From the NCBI GenBank assembly GCA_016711325.1, contig JADJTH010000009.1:346192-410191 (forward strand): a stretch of DNA of 64,000 nucleotides. Reading direction: 5' to 3'. This DNA is from Nigerium sp. Lineage in GTDB: Bacteria; Actinomycetota; Actinomycetes; Propionibacteriales; Propionibacteriaceae. The notes beneath the pieces were generated by a model that saw only the letters and a program-made list of their open reading frames with translations, searched no databases and was not told where the DNA came from. A program made the translations under genes and the position numbers. Of this stretch, positions 17,526 to 26,060 are shown one piece after another (the first letter of the stretch is position 1; every line of letters begins with the position of its first letter).

Positions 17526-19289
17526 GTCGGCGTGGGTGTCCGCCGAGACCCGATGGCGGCCGACGCCGCCGACGTCCGCGACGGCGAGCGCGTGGCGCGG
17601 CAGATCGGCCCGGCCGATGGTGCCGTGCAGCGGCCATGCCCAGTCGCCGTCGATGTCGATGATGCGCACGCCGGGGCGCTCCAGCCAGGCCGCCACCCGC
17701 TCGACCTCGTCGATGCTCGCGGCCGGCTGCCCGGCCGGCGGGGCGACCACCTGCTCGCCGGCCAGCGCGGCGTCACGGCCGACGTCGGGCACCCACTCGC
17801 CGGGGCGCGCGAACGCGGCCGCCGCCAGCCGTCCGTACCGGATCACGTGCACCTCCCAGCCGCCCGTCGCCCTGCAGGCCGCGACGATCGTGGGGCACGC
17901 CGCCAGCGCGGTCAGCCGGCGCGCCCTGGTCGAGGCCCGCACGAAGGCGTCCAGGCGTGCCGTCAGCACCCCCGCCTCTTCGAACCGCTCCTGCGCGATC
18001 AGGGACTCCAGGCGGGAACGCGGCGCCTGGACGACCGTGCGGACGTCGACCGTGAGGCTGGTGCGCACCGCGTCCGTGACCGCGAGGTAGGCCTCGCGGC
18101 TGACCGTGCGGTCGCAGGGCGCCAGGCAGCGGCCCAGATCGCCCAGCGCGCACCGCCCGCTCGGCTTGCGGGTGCTGAGGTGGGCCGTGCACTGCCTGAT
18201 CGGGAACGCCTCGTAGAGCGCCAGGCACACCTGCTCGGCCATCGAGCGCGACCTGAACGGCCCGAAATAGCAGGCACCGTCGTCCCTCACCTGCCGCACC
18301 ACCGACAGCCGGGGGAAGGCTTCGTCGGTGAGCTTGATCCACTGCTGGCGCTCGGGGAACTTCGATCGCCGGTTGTAACGCGGGGCGTGCGCGGCGATGA
18401 GCCGCAGCTCCAGCACCTCGGCCTCGAGGGCCGTGCGGCACACGGTCGTCTCGACGCCGGTGGCGATCCGGATCATCTCGTCCATCCGCGGCCGCTTCTC
18501 GGCGGCCGTGAAGTAGCTGCGGACGCGGGCGCGCAGGTTGACGCTCGTGCCGACGTAGAGCACCTGGCGGCGCAGGACGCCGTCGCGGTCGGGCAGGTTG
18601 GCGACGAACTGGTAGACGCCCGGCGAGGCCGGCACGTCGGTTGCCCACGTGCGCTTGGCGCGCCGCTCGGACGAGACCCCGCGGGTGAACTCGAGCAGAT
18701 CCTCGAGCGTGTGCACGTTGCGGTTGCCGACGCGCTCCAGCAGGCCGTGCAGCACGTGGACGGTGGCGCGGGCGTCCGTCAGCGCCCGGTGGTTGGGCGG
18801 CTGCGGCGCCTTGAAAAACCGCGCCAGCGTGGCCAGCTTCACGTTGGGCACCTCGTCGCGCAGCAGGACGCCGCGGGCGAGGGCGACCGTGTCGACGACC
18901 GGGAAGCCGGGCCAGGGAAGGTCCTGCGCGGCGCAGGCCCGTTTCAGGAAGCCGACGTCGAAGCCCGCATTGTGCGCGACGAGCACCGCGTCGCGCGCGA
19001 ACTCCAGGAACGGCGGGATCACCTGGTCGAGGCGCGGGGCGTCCGCCACCATCGGGTCGGTGATGCCGGTGAGCACCGAGATCAGCGGCGGGATGTGCGC
19101 ACCCGGGTTGACCAGGGTGGCGAACTCGCCGGTGACCTCACCGGCCTCGACCCGCACCGCGCCCACCTCGGTGATCTGGGCGTCGGGGCCGGCGCCGGTG
19201 GTTTCGAGATCGACCACCACGAACGCGGTGGTCGCCAGGTGACGGCCGAGGTCGTCGAAACTCGGCTGGTCGGCGGCGGACGTGTTCAT
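17523..19289 (-). CDS. DEDDh exonuclease fused to a UvrC/Cho-like GIY-YIG nuclease, 588 aa
   Basis: DNA-repair fusion protein. The N-terminal DnaQ/epsilon-type exonuclease (about residues 15-185) shows VVDLETTGAGP, HNAGFDVGF and HRALTDARATV. A GIY-YIG domain follows at about 215-310 (SPGVYQF, VLYVGTSVNLRARVRSYF). A Cys-rich segment (CALGDLGRCLAPC) and a UvrC-like tail complete it. Actinobacteria carry this architecture next to the ctaE-qcr-trpD region (Rv2191 in M. tuberculosis). It probably incises and trims damaged strands, a mechanism inferred from domains. ATG 19289 is preferred because TAACGT (19297-19302) ends 7 nt before it. Confidence 0.9.
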   Translation of the reverse strand: MNTSAADQPSFDDLGRHLATTAFVVVDLETTGAGPDAQITEVGAVRVEAGEVTGEFATLVNPGAHIPPLISVLTGITDPMVADAPRLDQVIPPFLEFARDAVLVAHNAGFDVGFLKRACAAQDLPWPGFPVVDTVALARGVLLRDEVPNVKLATLARFFKAPQPPNHRALTDARATVHVLHGLLERVGNRNVHTLEDLLEFTRGVSSERRAKRTWATDVPASPGVYQFVANLPDRDGVLRRQVLYVGTSVNLRARVRSYFTAAEKRPRMDEMIRIATGVETTVCRTALEAEVLELRLIAAHAPRYNRRSKFPERQQWIKLTDEAFPRLSVVRQVRDDGACYFGPFRSRSMAEQVCLALYEAFPIRQCTAHLSTRKPSGRCALGDLGRCLAPCDRTVSREAYLAVTDAVRTSLTVDVRTVVQAPRSRLESLIAQERFEEAGVLTARLDAFVRASTRARRLTALAACPTIVAACRATGGWEVHVIRYGRLAAAAFARPGEWVPDVGRDAALAGEQVVAPPAGQPAASIDEVERVAAWLERPGVRIIDIDGDWAWPLHGTIGRADLPRHALAVADVGGVGRHRVSADTHAD

Positions 19290-19296
19290 GCCCGGC

Positions 19297-19302
19297 ACGT
19301 TA
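19297..19302 (-). promoter_or_regulatory. -10 box TAACGT, leaderless start of the nuclease fusion
   Basis: It ends 7 nt before ATG 19289 on the minus strand. Confidence 0.45.
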
Positions 19303-19350
19303 CGAGGCGGGTCCGACGTTTCTCACGCCGCCGACCGCCGACCGCCGAAA

Positions 19351-19866
19351 TCAGGCGTCCGTCACCTCGACGGAGGTGATCACGACCGGCTGGGCCGGAC
19401 GGTCGCCGCGCCCGGTGCGCACGGTGGCGATGGCGTCCACGACGTCGCGGCTGGCCTGATCGGCCACCTCGCCGAAGATCGTGTGCCGAAAGTTCAGGTG
19501 CGGCGTCGAGGTCACGGTGATGAAGAACTGCGAGCCGTTGGTGCCGGGGCCGGCGTTCGCCATCGCCAGCAGGTAGGGCTTGGAGAACGCGAGGTCGGGG
19601 TGGAACTCGTCGCCGAACTTGTAGCCGGGGCCGCCGGTGCCGGTGCCGAGCGGGCAGCCGCCCTGGATCATGAAACCGTCGATGACGCGGTGGAAGGTGA
19701 GGCCGTCGTAGAAGGATCCGGTGGTCGCCGCACCGGTCTGGGGGTCGCGGTACTCCTTCGCGCCGGTAGCGAGGCCCGTGAAGTTCGCCACCGTCTTCGG
19801 AGCTTGCTCCGCGAAGAGGTTGAGAACGATGTCGCCGTGATTGGTGTGAAGCGTTGCCTGCTGCAC
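19351..19866 (-). CDS. ppiA: Cyclophilin-type peptidyl-prolyl cis-trans isomerase, 171 aa
   Basis: Cytosolic protein-folding isomerase. Signatures are FAEQAPKTVANFTGLA, FYDGLTFHRVIDGFMIQGG (active-site Arg in FHRV), ANAGPGTNGSQFFIT and HTIFGEV. GTG 19866 is chosen because AAAGGA lies just upstream and the product (MQQATLHTNHGDIV) then has the family's normal N-terminus. Longer versions would only add unrelated residues. It is a single-gene unit. Confidence 0.92.
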   Translation of the reverse strand: MQQATLHTNHGDIVLNLFAEQAPKTVANFTGLATGAKEYRDPQTGAATTGSFYDGLTFHRVIDGFMIQGGCPLGTGTGGPGYKFGDEFHPDLAFSKPYLLAMANAGPGTNGSQFFITVTSTPHLNFRHTIFGEVADQASRDVVDAIATVRTGRGDRPAQPVVITSVEVTDA

Positions 19867-20007
19867 GTGGTGTCCTTTCGGGTTTGGGTTGCGCCCTCGG
19901 GTGCGCAGTCGAGCCCACGTTACCCAAAGCATCTGTCGCCGGCTCCACCGCGCGGGTACGGTGGACGCACGCGATCACGCGACCAACCCAATAGACGGAG
20001 GAAGACC

Positions 20008-20928
20008 GTGAAACGGAAGGACTTCGAACGCATCGTCGGTGACACCACCCACGCCGCGAACGACCTCGGCAAGGAGGCCCTTGCCCAGGCGAACGAGTAC
20101 TTGCAGCAGGCCCAGGAATACCTGGCCCCGCGTGCTCAGGACGCGCTCCAGCAGGTCGGCGACTACGTCGCCCCCCGCGCCCACGACGCCCGGAAGAAGG
20201 GCGCGAAGATCGCCGCGCAGGCCATCGACGCCGTCCAGCCCGCGCTGGACGACGCCCTGGAACGTCTCACCCCGGCGGTGGACGAGGCCTACGCCAAGCT
20301 CGCGCCCGCCCTCGACGCCGGACGTCAGCGCGTGCAGTACGAGTTCCTGCCGGCGCTGAGCGAACTGCTGCACGAAGCCGCCGACGAGGTCGCCAAGGTC
20401 GAGATCGCCGAGGTACCGGCGCCCGCCAAGAAGAAGCGCTCGGGCTGGAAGACGTTCGGTGGCATCGTGCTCGCCGGCGGGCTGCTGACCGTCGTGGTGG
20501 TGGCGCTGCGCAAGCTGTTCGCGCCGGCCGACTCCGGGTGGCAGGCGCACGAGCCGAGCCAGCCGTACGTCCCGACTCCCCCGCAGACCGTGGTCGACGA
20601 GGTCTCCCAGGCCGACGCCGATGCGGGCAGGGACGCCGCCGAGCAGTGGCTCGACGACGGCGGCGAGGTGCTGCCCACCGACGACCCGACGGACGCGGCC
20701 CAGGCCGAGGGCACGGAGGACGATGCTGCCCCTTTCGCGGATAGCCCTTACGGGGAGGGTTCCTACGTCGGGACCGAGCCGCCGGAGGGCTTCGTGATCA
20801 AGGGCAACGAGCGTTCCATGAAGTACCACGTCCAGGGCAACGGCGGCTATCAGCGGACGATCGCCGACGTCTGGTTCGCCAGCGAGGAGGCCGCCGTCGC
20901 GGCGGGATTCTCCAAGGCCCAGCGCTGA
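20008..20928 (+). CDS. Membrane-anchored helical protein with C-terminal sunset domain, 306 aa
   Basis: The N-terminal half is a long amphipathic/coiled region rich in Ala and Gln (NEYLQQAQEYLAPRAQDAL). One membrane helix (FGGIVLAGGLLTVVVVALRK) lies at about residues 148-170. An acidic linker follows, then a C-terminal segment IKGNERSMKYHV...FASEEAAVAAGF that matches the sunset domain found in several actinobacterial proteins. GTG 20008 has GGAGGA upstream. The function is unknown; apolipoprotein-like amphipathic repeats suggest membrane association. It ends at a convergent terminator. Confidence 0.8.
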   Translation: MKRKDFERIVGDTTHAANDLGKEALAQANEYLQQAQEYLAPRAQDALQQVGDYVAPRAHDARKKGAKIAAQAIDAVQPALDDALERLTPAVDEAYAKLAPALDAGRQRVQYEFLPALSELLHEAADEVAKVEIAEVPAPAKKKRSGWKTFGGIVLAGGLLTVVVVALRKLFAPADSGWQAHEPSQPYVPTPPQTVVDEVSQADADAGRDAAEQWLDDGGEVLPTDDPTDAAQAEGTEDDAAPFADSPYGEGSYVGTEPPEGFVIKGNERSMKYHVQGNGGYQRTIADVWFASEEAAVAAGFSKAQR

Positions 20929-20948
20929 ACCTGCATCAGCACCCCACG

Positions 20949-20980
20949 GAGGGGCGTGACCCGTCGCGGTCGCGCCCCTT
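20949..20980. terminator. 12-bp hairpin between convergent genes
   Basis: GGGGCGTGACC (20951-20961) pairs with 20968-20978 with one G-U pair, plus flanking A-T and G-T pairs. It lies between the sunset-domain gene and the cardiolipin synthase gene. Confidence 0.65.
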
Positions 20981-21022
20981 CCTGGTGCCGTGGTCCGCTT
21001 TCGCCGGGCGTTCGGCGTCCGG

Positions 21023-22471
21023 CTATTGCAGCGCCGACGTCAGGCGCAGCACGTTGTCGAGGTACTGGTCGGGCAGCGGCCGTTCGAGCCATTCGTCCAG
21101 CAGGAGTTCGCGCGACAGATCCCGGTAGTCGTCGATGATCTCGTTCGTGCGCTCCACGACGTCCCCGCCCACCATCATCACCGAGACCTCGAAGTTGAGC
21201 GCGAACGAACGCATGTCCATGTTCGAGGAGCCGATCACGGCGACGTCGTCGTCGACGGTGAAGCCCTTCGTGTGCAGCACCCACGGCTCGGGATAGAGCC
21301 AGATCCTCACGCCGTGGCGGAGCAGTTCCTCGTAGTAGGACCGCTGGGCGTGGTAGACCATGAATTGTTCCTTGCCCTCCGACACGAACAGTTCGACCTC
21401 GACGCCGCGCAACGCGGCCGTGGTCGCGGCGTAGAGCAGCGACTCGTCCGGCACGAAGTAGGGGCTGATCAGCGACACCTTGCGCCGCGCGTTCGTGATC
21501 AGCGTCACGAACGCCCGCAGATTGTTCTCGGCGACGACGCCGGGTCCGCTGGGGATCACCTGCGCGCACACGTCGCCGCAGTCGGGCGGAACGATGGCGA
21601 GTTCGTCGATCAGGACGTCGCCGGTCTCGGTGTGCCAGTCGGTCGCGAACACGACATCGAGCGCCTCCACGACCGGCCCCTCGCAGCGGATCACCAACTC
21701 GACCCATGTGCGCCCGGCCAACTGATGCTTGGGCTTGTTGTAGCTCGGCTCGATCAGGTTCTGCGAACCGGTGAACGCCACCACGCCGTCGACGACGGCG
21801 ATCTTGCGGTGATTGCGCAGATCCGGCCGCTGAAGGTCGCCCCGCAACGGCCGGAACGGCATCATCGGGTACCACTCGATGCCGGACGCGTTCAGCTTGC
21901 GCTCGAACTCGCGGTAACCCGGGATGCCGCTCGTCCCGATGTGATCGACCAGGAGCCGGACCTTCACACCCCGCTCGGCCGCGCGCGCCATGGCCTCGAG
22001 GACCGGCGCGGTCGAGCGATCCCACGCGGCGATGTAGTACTGCACGTGCACGAACCAGGTTGCCTTGTCGATCTCGGCCGCGAGTTCGTCGAGGGCGTGC
22101 TGATACCCGGGCAACAAGGCGATCCTGTTGCCCGCCAGCAGGGGCAGCGCCCCGAGGTTGCTGTTCAGCGTGGTCACGGCGTCCACATAGCCGGGGACGC
22201 CCTCCGGAAGCGTCGCCGCCGGGATGGTCGGGGCGACCCTGTGCACCCGCGCGTTGGCCTCGCTCTGCCGGGCGTGACGCTTGCGGCCGATGCTGGTGCG
22301 GCCCAGCATCAGGAACAGGAGCACGCCGAGGAACGGCACCATCAGGATCGTCAGCAGCCAGGCCGTCCCCGACGCCGGACGCCTGTTGCGCGGCACGATA
22401 CCCAGCGCGACGATCTTGATCAGGAGATCGACGAGGTACAGCAGCCATCCCCACGCGATGTCCAGGCTCAT
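21023..22471 (-). CDS. cls: Cardiolipin synthase (phospholipase D family), 482 aa
   Basis: Membrane enzyme condensing phosphatidylglycerol molecules into cardiolipin. Two N-terminal membrane helices (about residues 8-60, the PLDc_N region) precede two HKD motifs: HRKIAVVDGVVAFTGSQN (about 220) and HTKGFTVDDDVAVIGSSN (about 400). Both catalytic His-Lys-Asp sets are intact, and the length is typical of bacterial Cls. ATG 22471 lies 6 nt after a TAGGCT box. Confidence 0.93.
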   Translation of the reverse strand: MSLDIAWGWLLYLVDLLIKIVALGIVPRNRRPASGTAWLLTILMVPFLGVLLFLMLGRTSIGRKRHARQSEANARVHRVAPTIPAATLPEGVPGYVDAVTTLNSNLGALPLLAGNRIALLPGYQHALDELAAEIDKATWFVHVQYYIAAWDRSTAPVLEAMARAAERGVKVRLLVDHIGTSGIPGYREFERKLNASGIEWYPMMPFRPLRGDLQRPDLRNHRKIAVVDGVVAFTGSQNLIEPSYNKPKHQLAGRTWVELVIRCEGPVVEALDVVFATDWHTETGDVLIDELAIVPPDCGDVCAQVIPSGPGVVAENNLRAFVTLITNARRKVSLISPYFVPDESLLYAATTAALRGVEVELFVSEGKEQFMVYHAQRSYYEELLRHGVRIWLYPEPWVLHTKGFTVDDDVAVIGSSNMDMRSFALNFEVSVMMVGGDVVERTNEIIDDYRDLSRELLLDEWLERPLPDQYLDNVLRLTSALQ

Positions 22472-22477
22472 GGCGTC

Positions 22478-22483
22478 AGCCTA
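22478..22483 (-). promoter_or_regulatory. -10 box TAGGCT, leaderless start of cls
   Basis: It ends 6 nt before ATG 22471, with no Shine-Dalgarno sequence. Confidence 0.55.
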
Positions 22484-22560
22484 ATATCCGGCGCCCGCGT
22501 GCGAGAGCTGGTGCCACGGCAGCGCCGGGTCGCGCGGGTGCGGCGGATTGTCCGCCTTCT

Positions 22561-22803
22561 CTACCGCAGTGACGCCTCGAACCAGATCGGATCCAGTTCG
22601 TGCCAGCGGCATACGCCGTACACGGCCGGCCTGTGCTGCACGAACGGGGACGCATGGGTCGCGTCGACGAACAGGGGTGTGCACAGGCCGAAGGAATGCG
22701 AGGAGAACGGCAGGATCTGCGGCGGCGGGTCCGCGCGCAGGGCGTCCTGGGATGCGGGGCCGAAGCACCGAGTCGGCCGGCACGGGAGCGTACGCTCCGG
22801 CAC
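22561..22803 (-). CDS. Unrecognised small ORF, 80 aa
   Basis: No family is recognised. The frame from GTG 22803 to TAG 22561 has an almost uniform G/C third position, and its composition looks proteinaceous, with several aromatics and few arginines (ILPFSSHSFGLCTPLF, VYGVCRWHELDPIWFEASLR). The same frame further upstream is only a shadow of guaB1. It starts 14 bp after the guaB1 stop and could be its operon partner. It has four cysteines. It may instead be the remnant of a longer gene. Confidence 0.45.
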   Translation of the reverse strand: MPERTLPCRPTRCFGPASQDALRADPPPQILPFSSHSFGLCTPLFVDATHASPFVQHRPAVYGVCRWHELDPIWFEASLR

Positions 22804-22817
22804 GCCCCCGGGCGGAC

Positions 22818-24275
22818 TCACCAGCTGGAATGCAGCGGGCGTCCTTCCTCGTACCCGGAGCGCGACTGGACGCCGATGGTCGCCCGAGCGTGGAAGTCGG
22901 ACAACGTGCGCGCGCCGGCGTAGGTGCACGACGAGCGGACGCCCGACGTGATGAAGTCGATCAGGTCCTCCACGCCCGGGCGCCCCGGATCGAGGTACAT
23001 GCGCGAGGACGAGATGCCCTCCTCGAACAAGCCGGCCCGCGCACGATCGGAGAAGGACTGCTGCTTGGTGCGCGCCCGCACCGCACGGGCGGACGCCATC
23101 CCGAACGACTCCTTGTAGGCGCGGTGATTCGGGTCGGTGAGCAGCGGACCGGTGGACTCGTGCGTGCCTGCGAACCAGGAACCGATCATGACCGCACCCG
23201 CACCCCCCGCGAGCGCCAGCGCGACGTCGCGCGGGTGCCGGACGCCGCCGTCGGCCCAGATCGCGCGGCCGGCGTCCGCGGCGGCCTCGGCGCAGTCGAG
23301 AACGGCCGAGAACTGCGGGCGACCCACCCCCGTCTGCATCCGCGTCGTGCACATCGCGCCCGGACCCACGCCGACCTTGACGATGTCGGCGCCGGCCTCG
23401 ATGAGGTCGACCGTGCCCTCGGCGGTCACGACGTTGCCGCCCACGAGCGGCACGCGCACGCCGGTCGCGCGGGTATGCGCGTCGCGGATCGCGCGGACGG
23501 TGGCGAGGACCTCGAGCATGCGGTCCTGATGGCCGTGCGCGGTATCCATCACGAGCACGTCGGCGCCGGCGGCCAGCAGCGTGCGGGCGCGATCGGCGGC
23601 CTCGCCCGAGATGCCGACCGCCGCGCCGATCCGCAGCGACCCCCGCGCGTCCAGCGCCGGCGCGTAGATCGCCGAGCGCATCGCGCCCTTCGTGGTGAGA
23701 ACGCCGACGAGATCGCCGGCGTCGTCGACCGCGACGGCGATCCGCCGGCGGCTCTCGGTGAGAAGGTCGAACACCTCGCTGGCGTCGGCCCGGGCAGGCA
23801 CCAGGGTGAGGTCGGTCGTCATCGCCTCGTGAACGGGAACGTAGCGGTCCAGGCCCGCCGCGTCCGAGGCCGCGAGCAGCCCGATCGGACGCCGCCCCTG
23901 CGTGACCACGGCCACTCCGTGCGCGCGCTTCGGGATGAGCGTCAGCGCCTCGGCCACGGGGGCGTCGGGGGACGTGCGGATCGCCGTATCGAACACGGCG
24001 TGCGCGCTCTTGACCTTTCCGATGATCCCGGCCACGGCCGGCGCGGCCAGATCCTGCGGGATGATCGCGATGCCGCCCCGGCGTGCGACCGTCTCGGCCA
24101 TGCGGCGTCCGGACACGGCGGTCATGTTGGCGACCACGAGCGGGGTCGGCAGGGCCAGACCGTCGGTGGAGCTGAGGTCGACCTCCATCCGGGACCGGAC
24201 CGACGAGCGTGTCGGCGACATGAACACGTCGTCGTAGGTCAGGTCGTGATCGGGCTTGCCCGTGGTGAATCGCAC
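22818..24275 (-). CDS. guaB1: GuaB1 family IMP dehydrogenase-related protein (probable GMP reductase), 485 aa
   Basis: TIM barrel with two inserted CBS domains (about residues 95-200). The catalytic loop is GPGAMCTTRMQTGVGRP, with the nucleophilic cysteine present. The barrel start is LTYDDVFMSPTRSSV. The actinobacterial GuaB1 group is distinct from true IMPDH (GuaB2), and work in mycobacteria, as I recall, assigns GMP reductase activity to it. GTG 24275 lies 6 nt after a TACGCT box. Purine salvage in the cytosol is the expected role. Confidence 0.9.
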   Translation of the reverse strand: MRFTTGKPDHDLTYDDVFMSPTRSSVRSRMEVDLSSTDGLALPTPLVVANMTAVSGRRMAETVARRGGIAIIPQDLAAPAVAGIIGKVKSAHAVFDTAIRTSPDAPVAEALTLIPKRAHGVAVVTQGRRPIGLLAASDAAGLDRYVPVHEAMTTDLTLVPARADASEVFDLLTESRRRIAVAVDDAGDLVGVLTTKGAMRSAIYAPALDARGSLRIGAAVGISGEAADRARTLLAAGADVLVMDTAHGHQDRMLEVLATVRAIRDAHTRATGVRVPLVGGNVVTAEGTVDLIEAGADIVKVGVGPGAMCTTRMQTGVGRPQFSAVLDCAEAAADAGRAIWADGGVRHPRDVALALAGGAGAVMIGSWFAGTHESTGPLLTDPNHRAYKESFGMASARAVRARTKQQSFSDRARAGLFEEGISSSRMYLDPGRPGVEDLIDFITSGVRSSCTYAGARTLSDFHARATIGVQSRSGYEEGRPLHSSW

Positions 24276-24281
24276 GCCGGT

Positions 24282-24287
24282 AGCGTA
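24282..24287 (-). promoter_or_regulatory. -10 box TACGCT, leaderless start of guaB1
   Basis: It ends 6 nt before GTG 24275 on the minus strand. Confidence 0.5.
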
Positions 24288-24326
24288 CCCGCTCGGCCGT
24301 CACGCCCTCACGGGTGCGCAGGACGC

Positions 24327-24360
24327 CGCTGGCCCCCTCTCACGCGAGAGGGGGCCAGCG
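24327..24360 (-). terminator. Perfect 15-bp hairpin at the end of the qcr operon
   Basis: CGCTGGCCCCCTCTC (24327-24341) pairs with 24346-24360 around loop ACGC. It begins 15 bp after the qcrB stop codon, so it probably ends the ctaE-qcrCAB transcript. No T-run follows. Confidence 0.75.
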
Positions 24361-24374
24361 AAGACGGCTTGCGG

Positions 24375-26060
24375 TCAGTGCGGAAGCGCCGGAGTGTCCT
24401 CGTCGCCGTGATGGTGAGACTCGGCGATCTGTGCCGCCGTCGGCTTCGCGACATCGTAGCCGGAGTACCACGCCGACAGCTTGGCGCGGAGGCCGGAAAC
24501 CGTGCCCGGCCCCTTGAGCTTCACCCCGTGCTCGTCTTCGGTGGGCGTCGCCTCGAGCGGCGTGTACTGGCGATGCTGGGTGAGCGTGAACGCCTCGTCG
24601 ACCGAGATCGGCACGTGCGGCTCGGAGTAGCCTCCGATCTGGCTGCGCACCAGGATGCCGGACTCGGAGCCGTGCAGGACGCGCTCGCGGTCGGCGCGCT
24701 GCAGCGACAGGCACATGCGCTTGGTGACGAGGAAGGCGATCACCGGGCCCACGAAGACCGCGAAACGCAGGAACCAGGTCACGGAGTTCAGCGACAGGCT
24801 GAACTGCGTGGCGAGAATGTCGTTGCCGCCACCGGCCCACAGCAGGCCGTAGAACGTCATGCCAGCGACACCCAGCGCGGTGCGGGTGGGCGCATTGCGC
24901 GGACGATCGAGGATGTGGTGCGGACGCTTGTCGCCGGTGAGCCAGGACTCCACGAACGGCCAGATGCCCAGCGCGGTGTAGAAGATGCCCATCAGGATGG
25001 CGAACGGCACGAACACGTTCCACGACCAGGTGGTCGGACCCCAGTGGGACTCCCAGCCCGGCATGATGCGAACCGCGCCCTCGACCCAGCCCATGTACCA
25101 GTCGGGCTGCGAGCCGGCCGTGACCTGCGCCGGGTTGTAGGGGCCGTACAGCCACACCTGGTTGATCGACATCGTCGCGCCCATCAGGATCAGGACGCCG
25201 AACACGATGAAGAAGAAGCCGCCGGCCTTGGCCGCGTAGACGGGGAACAGCGGGTAGCCGACCACGTTCTTCTCGGTGCGGCCGGGGCCGGGGAACTGGG
25301 TGTGCTTGTGGTAGACGACCAGCGCCATGTGCGCGGCGATCAAGCCGAGCAGGATCGCCGGAAGCAACAGGATGTGCGCCATGTAGAAGCGGGCGATGAT
25401 CGCATCGCCGGGGAACTCGCCGTCGAAGATGAAGAACTCGACCCACGTGCCGACGATCGGGACGGCGCGGATCGCGCCGTCGGTGAACCGCAGGCCGGTG
25501 CCGGAGAGCAGGTCGTCAGGCAGCGAGTAGCCCGTCATGCCGGCGATCATGCCCAGCGACAGCAGGCCCACGCCGATGAGCCAGTTCAGCTCACGCGGCT
25601 TGCGGAACGCGCCGGTGAAGAACACCCGCAGCATGTGCGCCGTCATGGCCGCCATGAACAGGATCGCCGCCCAGTGGTGGATCTGGCGCACCAGCATGCC
25701 ACCGCGCACGTCGAAGCTGATCTGCAGCGTCGACTCGAACGCCTGGCTCATCGCCAGCCCGCGCATGAGCTGGTAGCTGCCGTGGTACTCGACCTCGCCC
25801 ATCGACGGCTTGAACCAGATGGTGAGGAAGAGCCCGGTGAGCAGCAGGACGATGAAGCTGTACAGCGCGATCTCGCCCAGCAGGAAGGACCAGTGATCGG
25901 GGAACACCTTGCGCAGGCTTGCCTTGCCGAGCTTGGCGAGGCCGATGCGCTCGTCGAACCAGATCGCGGGACCGCCGAGCTTCTTGACGGGACCGGCCGG
26001 GGCCGGCGCGTGAGTCTCGAGAACCTCAGCCTGTTCGGCCGTGGCAGCGGGCTTCGCCAT
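24375..26060 (-). CDS. qcrB: Cytochrome bc1 complex cytochrome b subunit, 561 aa
   Basis: Diheme membrane subunit oxidising menaquinol in the bcc-aa3 supercomplex. The multi-helix core includes GGMLVRQIHHWAAILFMAAM, GYSLPDDLLSGTG and LLPAILLGLIAAH; PEWY is replaced by PDWYMGWVEGAVR. A long cytosolic tail (about residue 430 on) is typical of actinobacteria. ATG 26060 overlaps the qcrA stop (TGATG); GTG 26063 is the alternative. It is the last gene of the ctaE-qcrC-qcrA-qcrB operon. Confidence 0.95.
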   Translation of the reverse strand: MAKPAATAEQAEVLETHAPAPAGPVKKLGGPAIWFDERIGLAKLGKASLRKVFPDHWSFLLGEIALYSFIVLLLTGLFLTIWFKPSMGEVEYHGSYQLMRGLAMSQAFESTLQISFDVRGGMLVRQIHHWAAILFMAAMTAHMLRVFFTGAFRKPRELNWLIGVGLLSLGMIAGMTGYSLPDDLLSGTGLRFTDGAIRAVPIVGTWVEFFIFDGEFPGDAIIARFYMAHILLLPAILLGLIAAHMALVVYHKHTQFPGPGRTEKNVVGYPLFPVYAAKAGGFFFIVFGVLILMGATMSINQVWLYGPYNPAQVTAGSQPDWYMGWVEGAVRIMPGWESHWGPTTWSWNVFVPFAILMGIFYTALGIWPFVESWLTGDKRPHHILDRPRNAPTRTALGVAGMTFYGLLWAGGGNDILATQFSLSLNSVTWFLRFAVFVGPVIAFLVTKRMCLSLQRADRERVLHGSESGILVRSQIGGYSEPHVPISVDEAFTLTQHRQYTPLEATPTEDEHGVKLKGPGTVSGLRAKLSAWYSGYDVAKPTAAQIAESHHHGDEDTPALPH

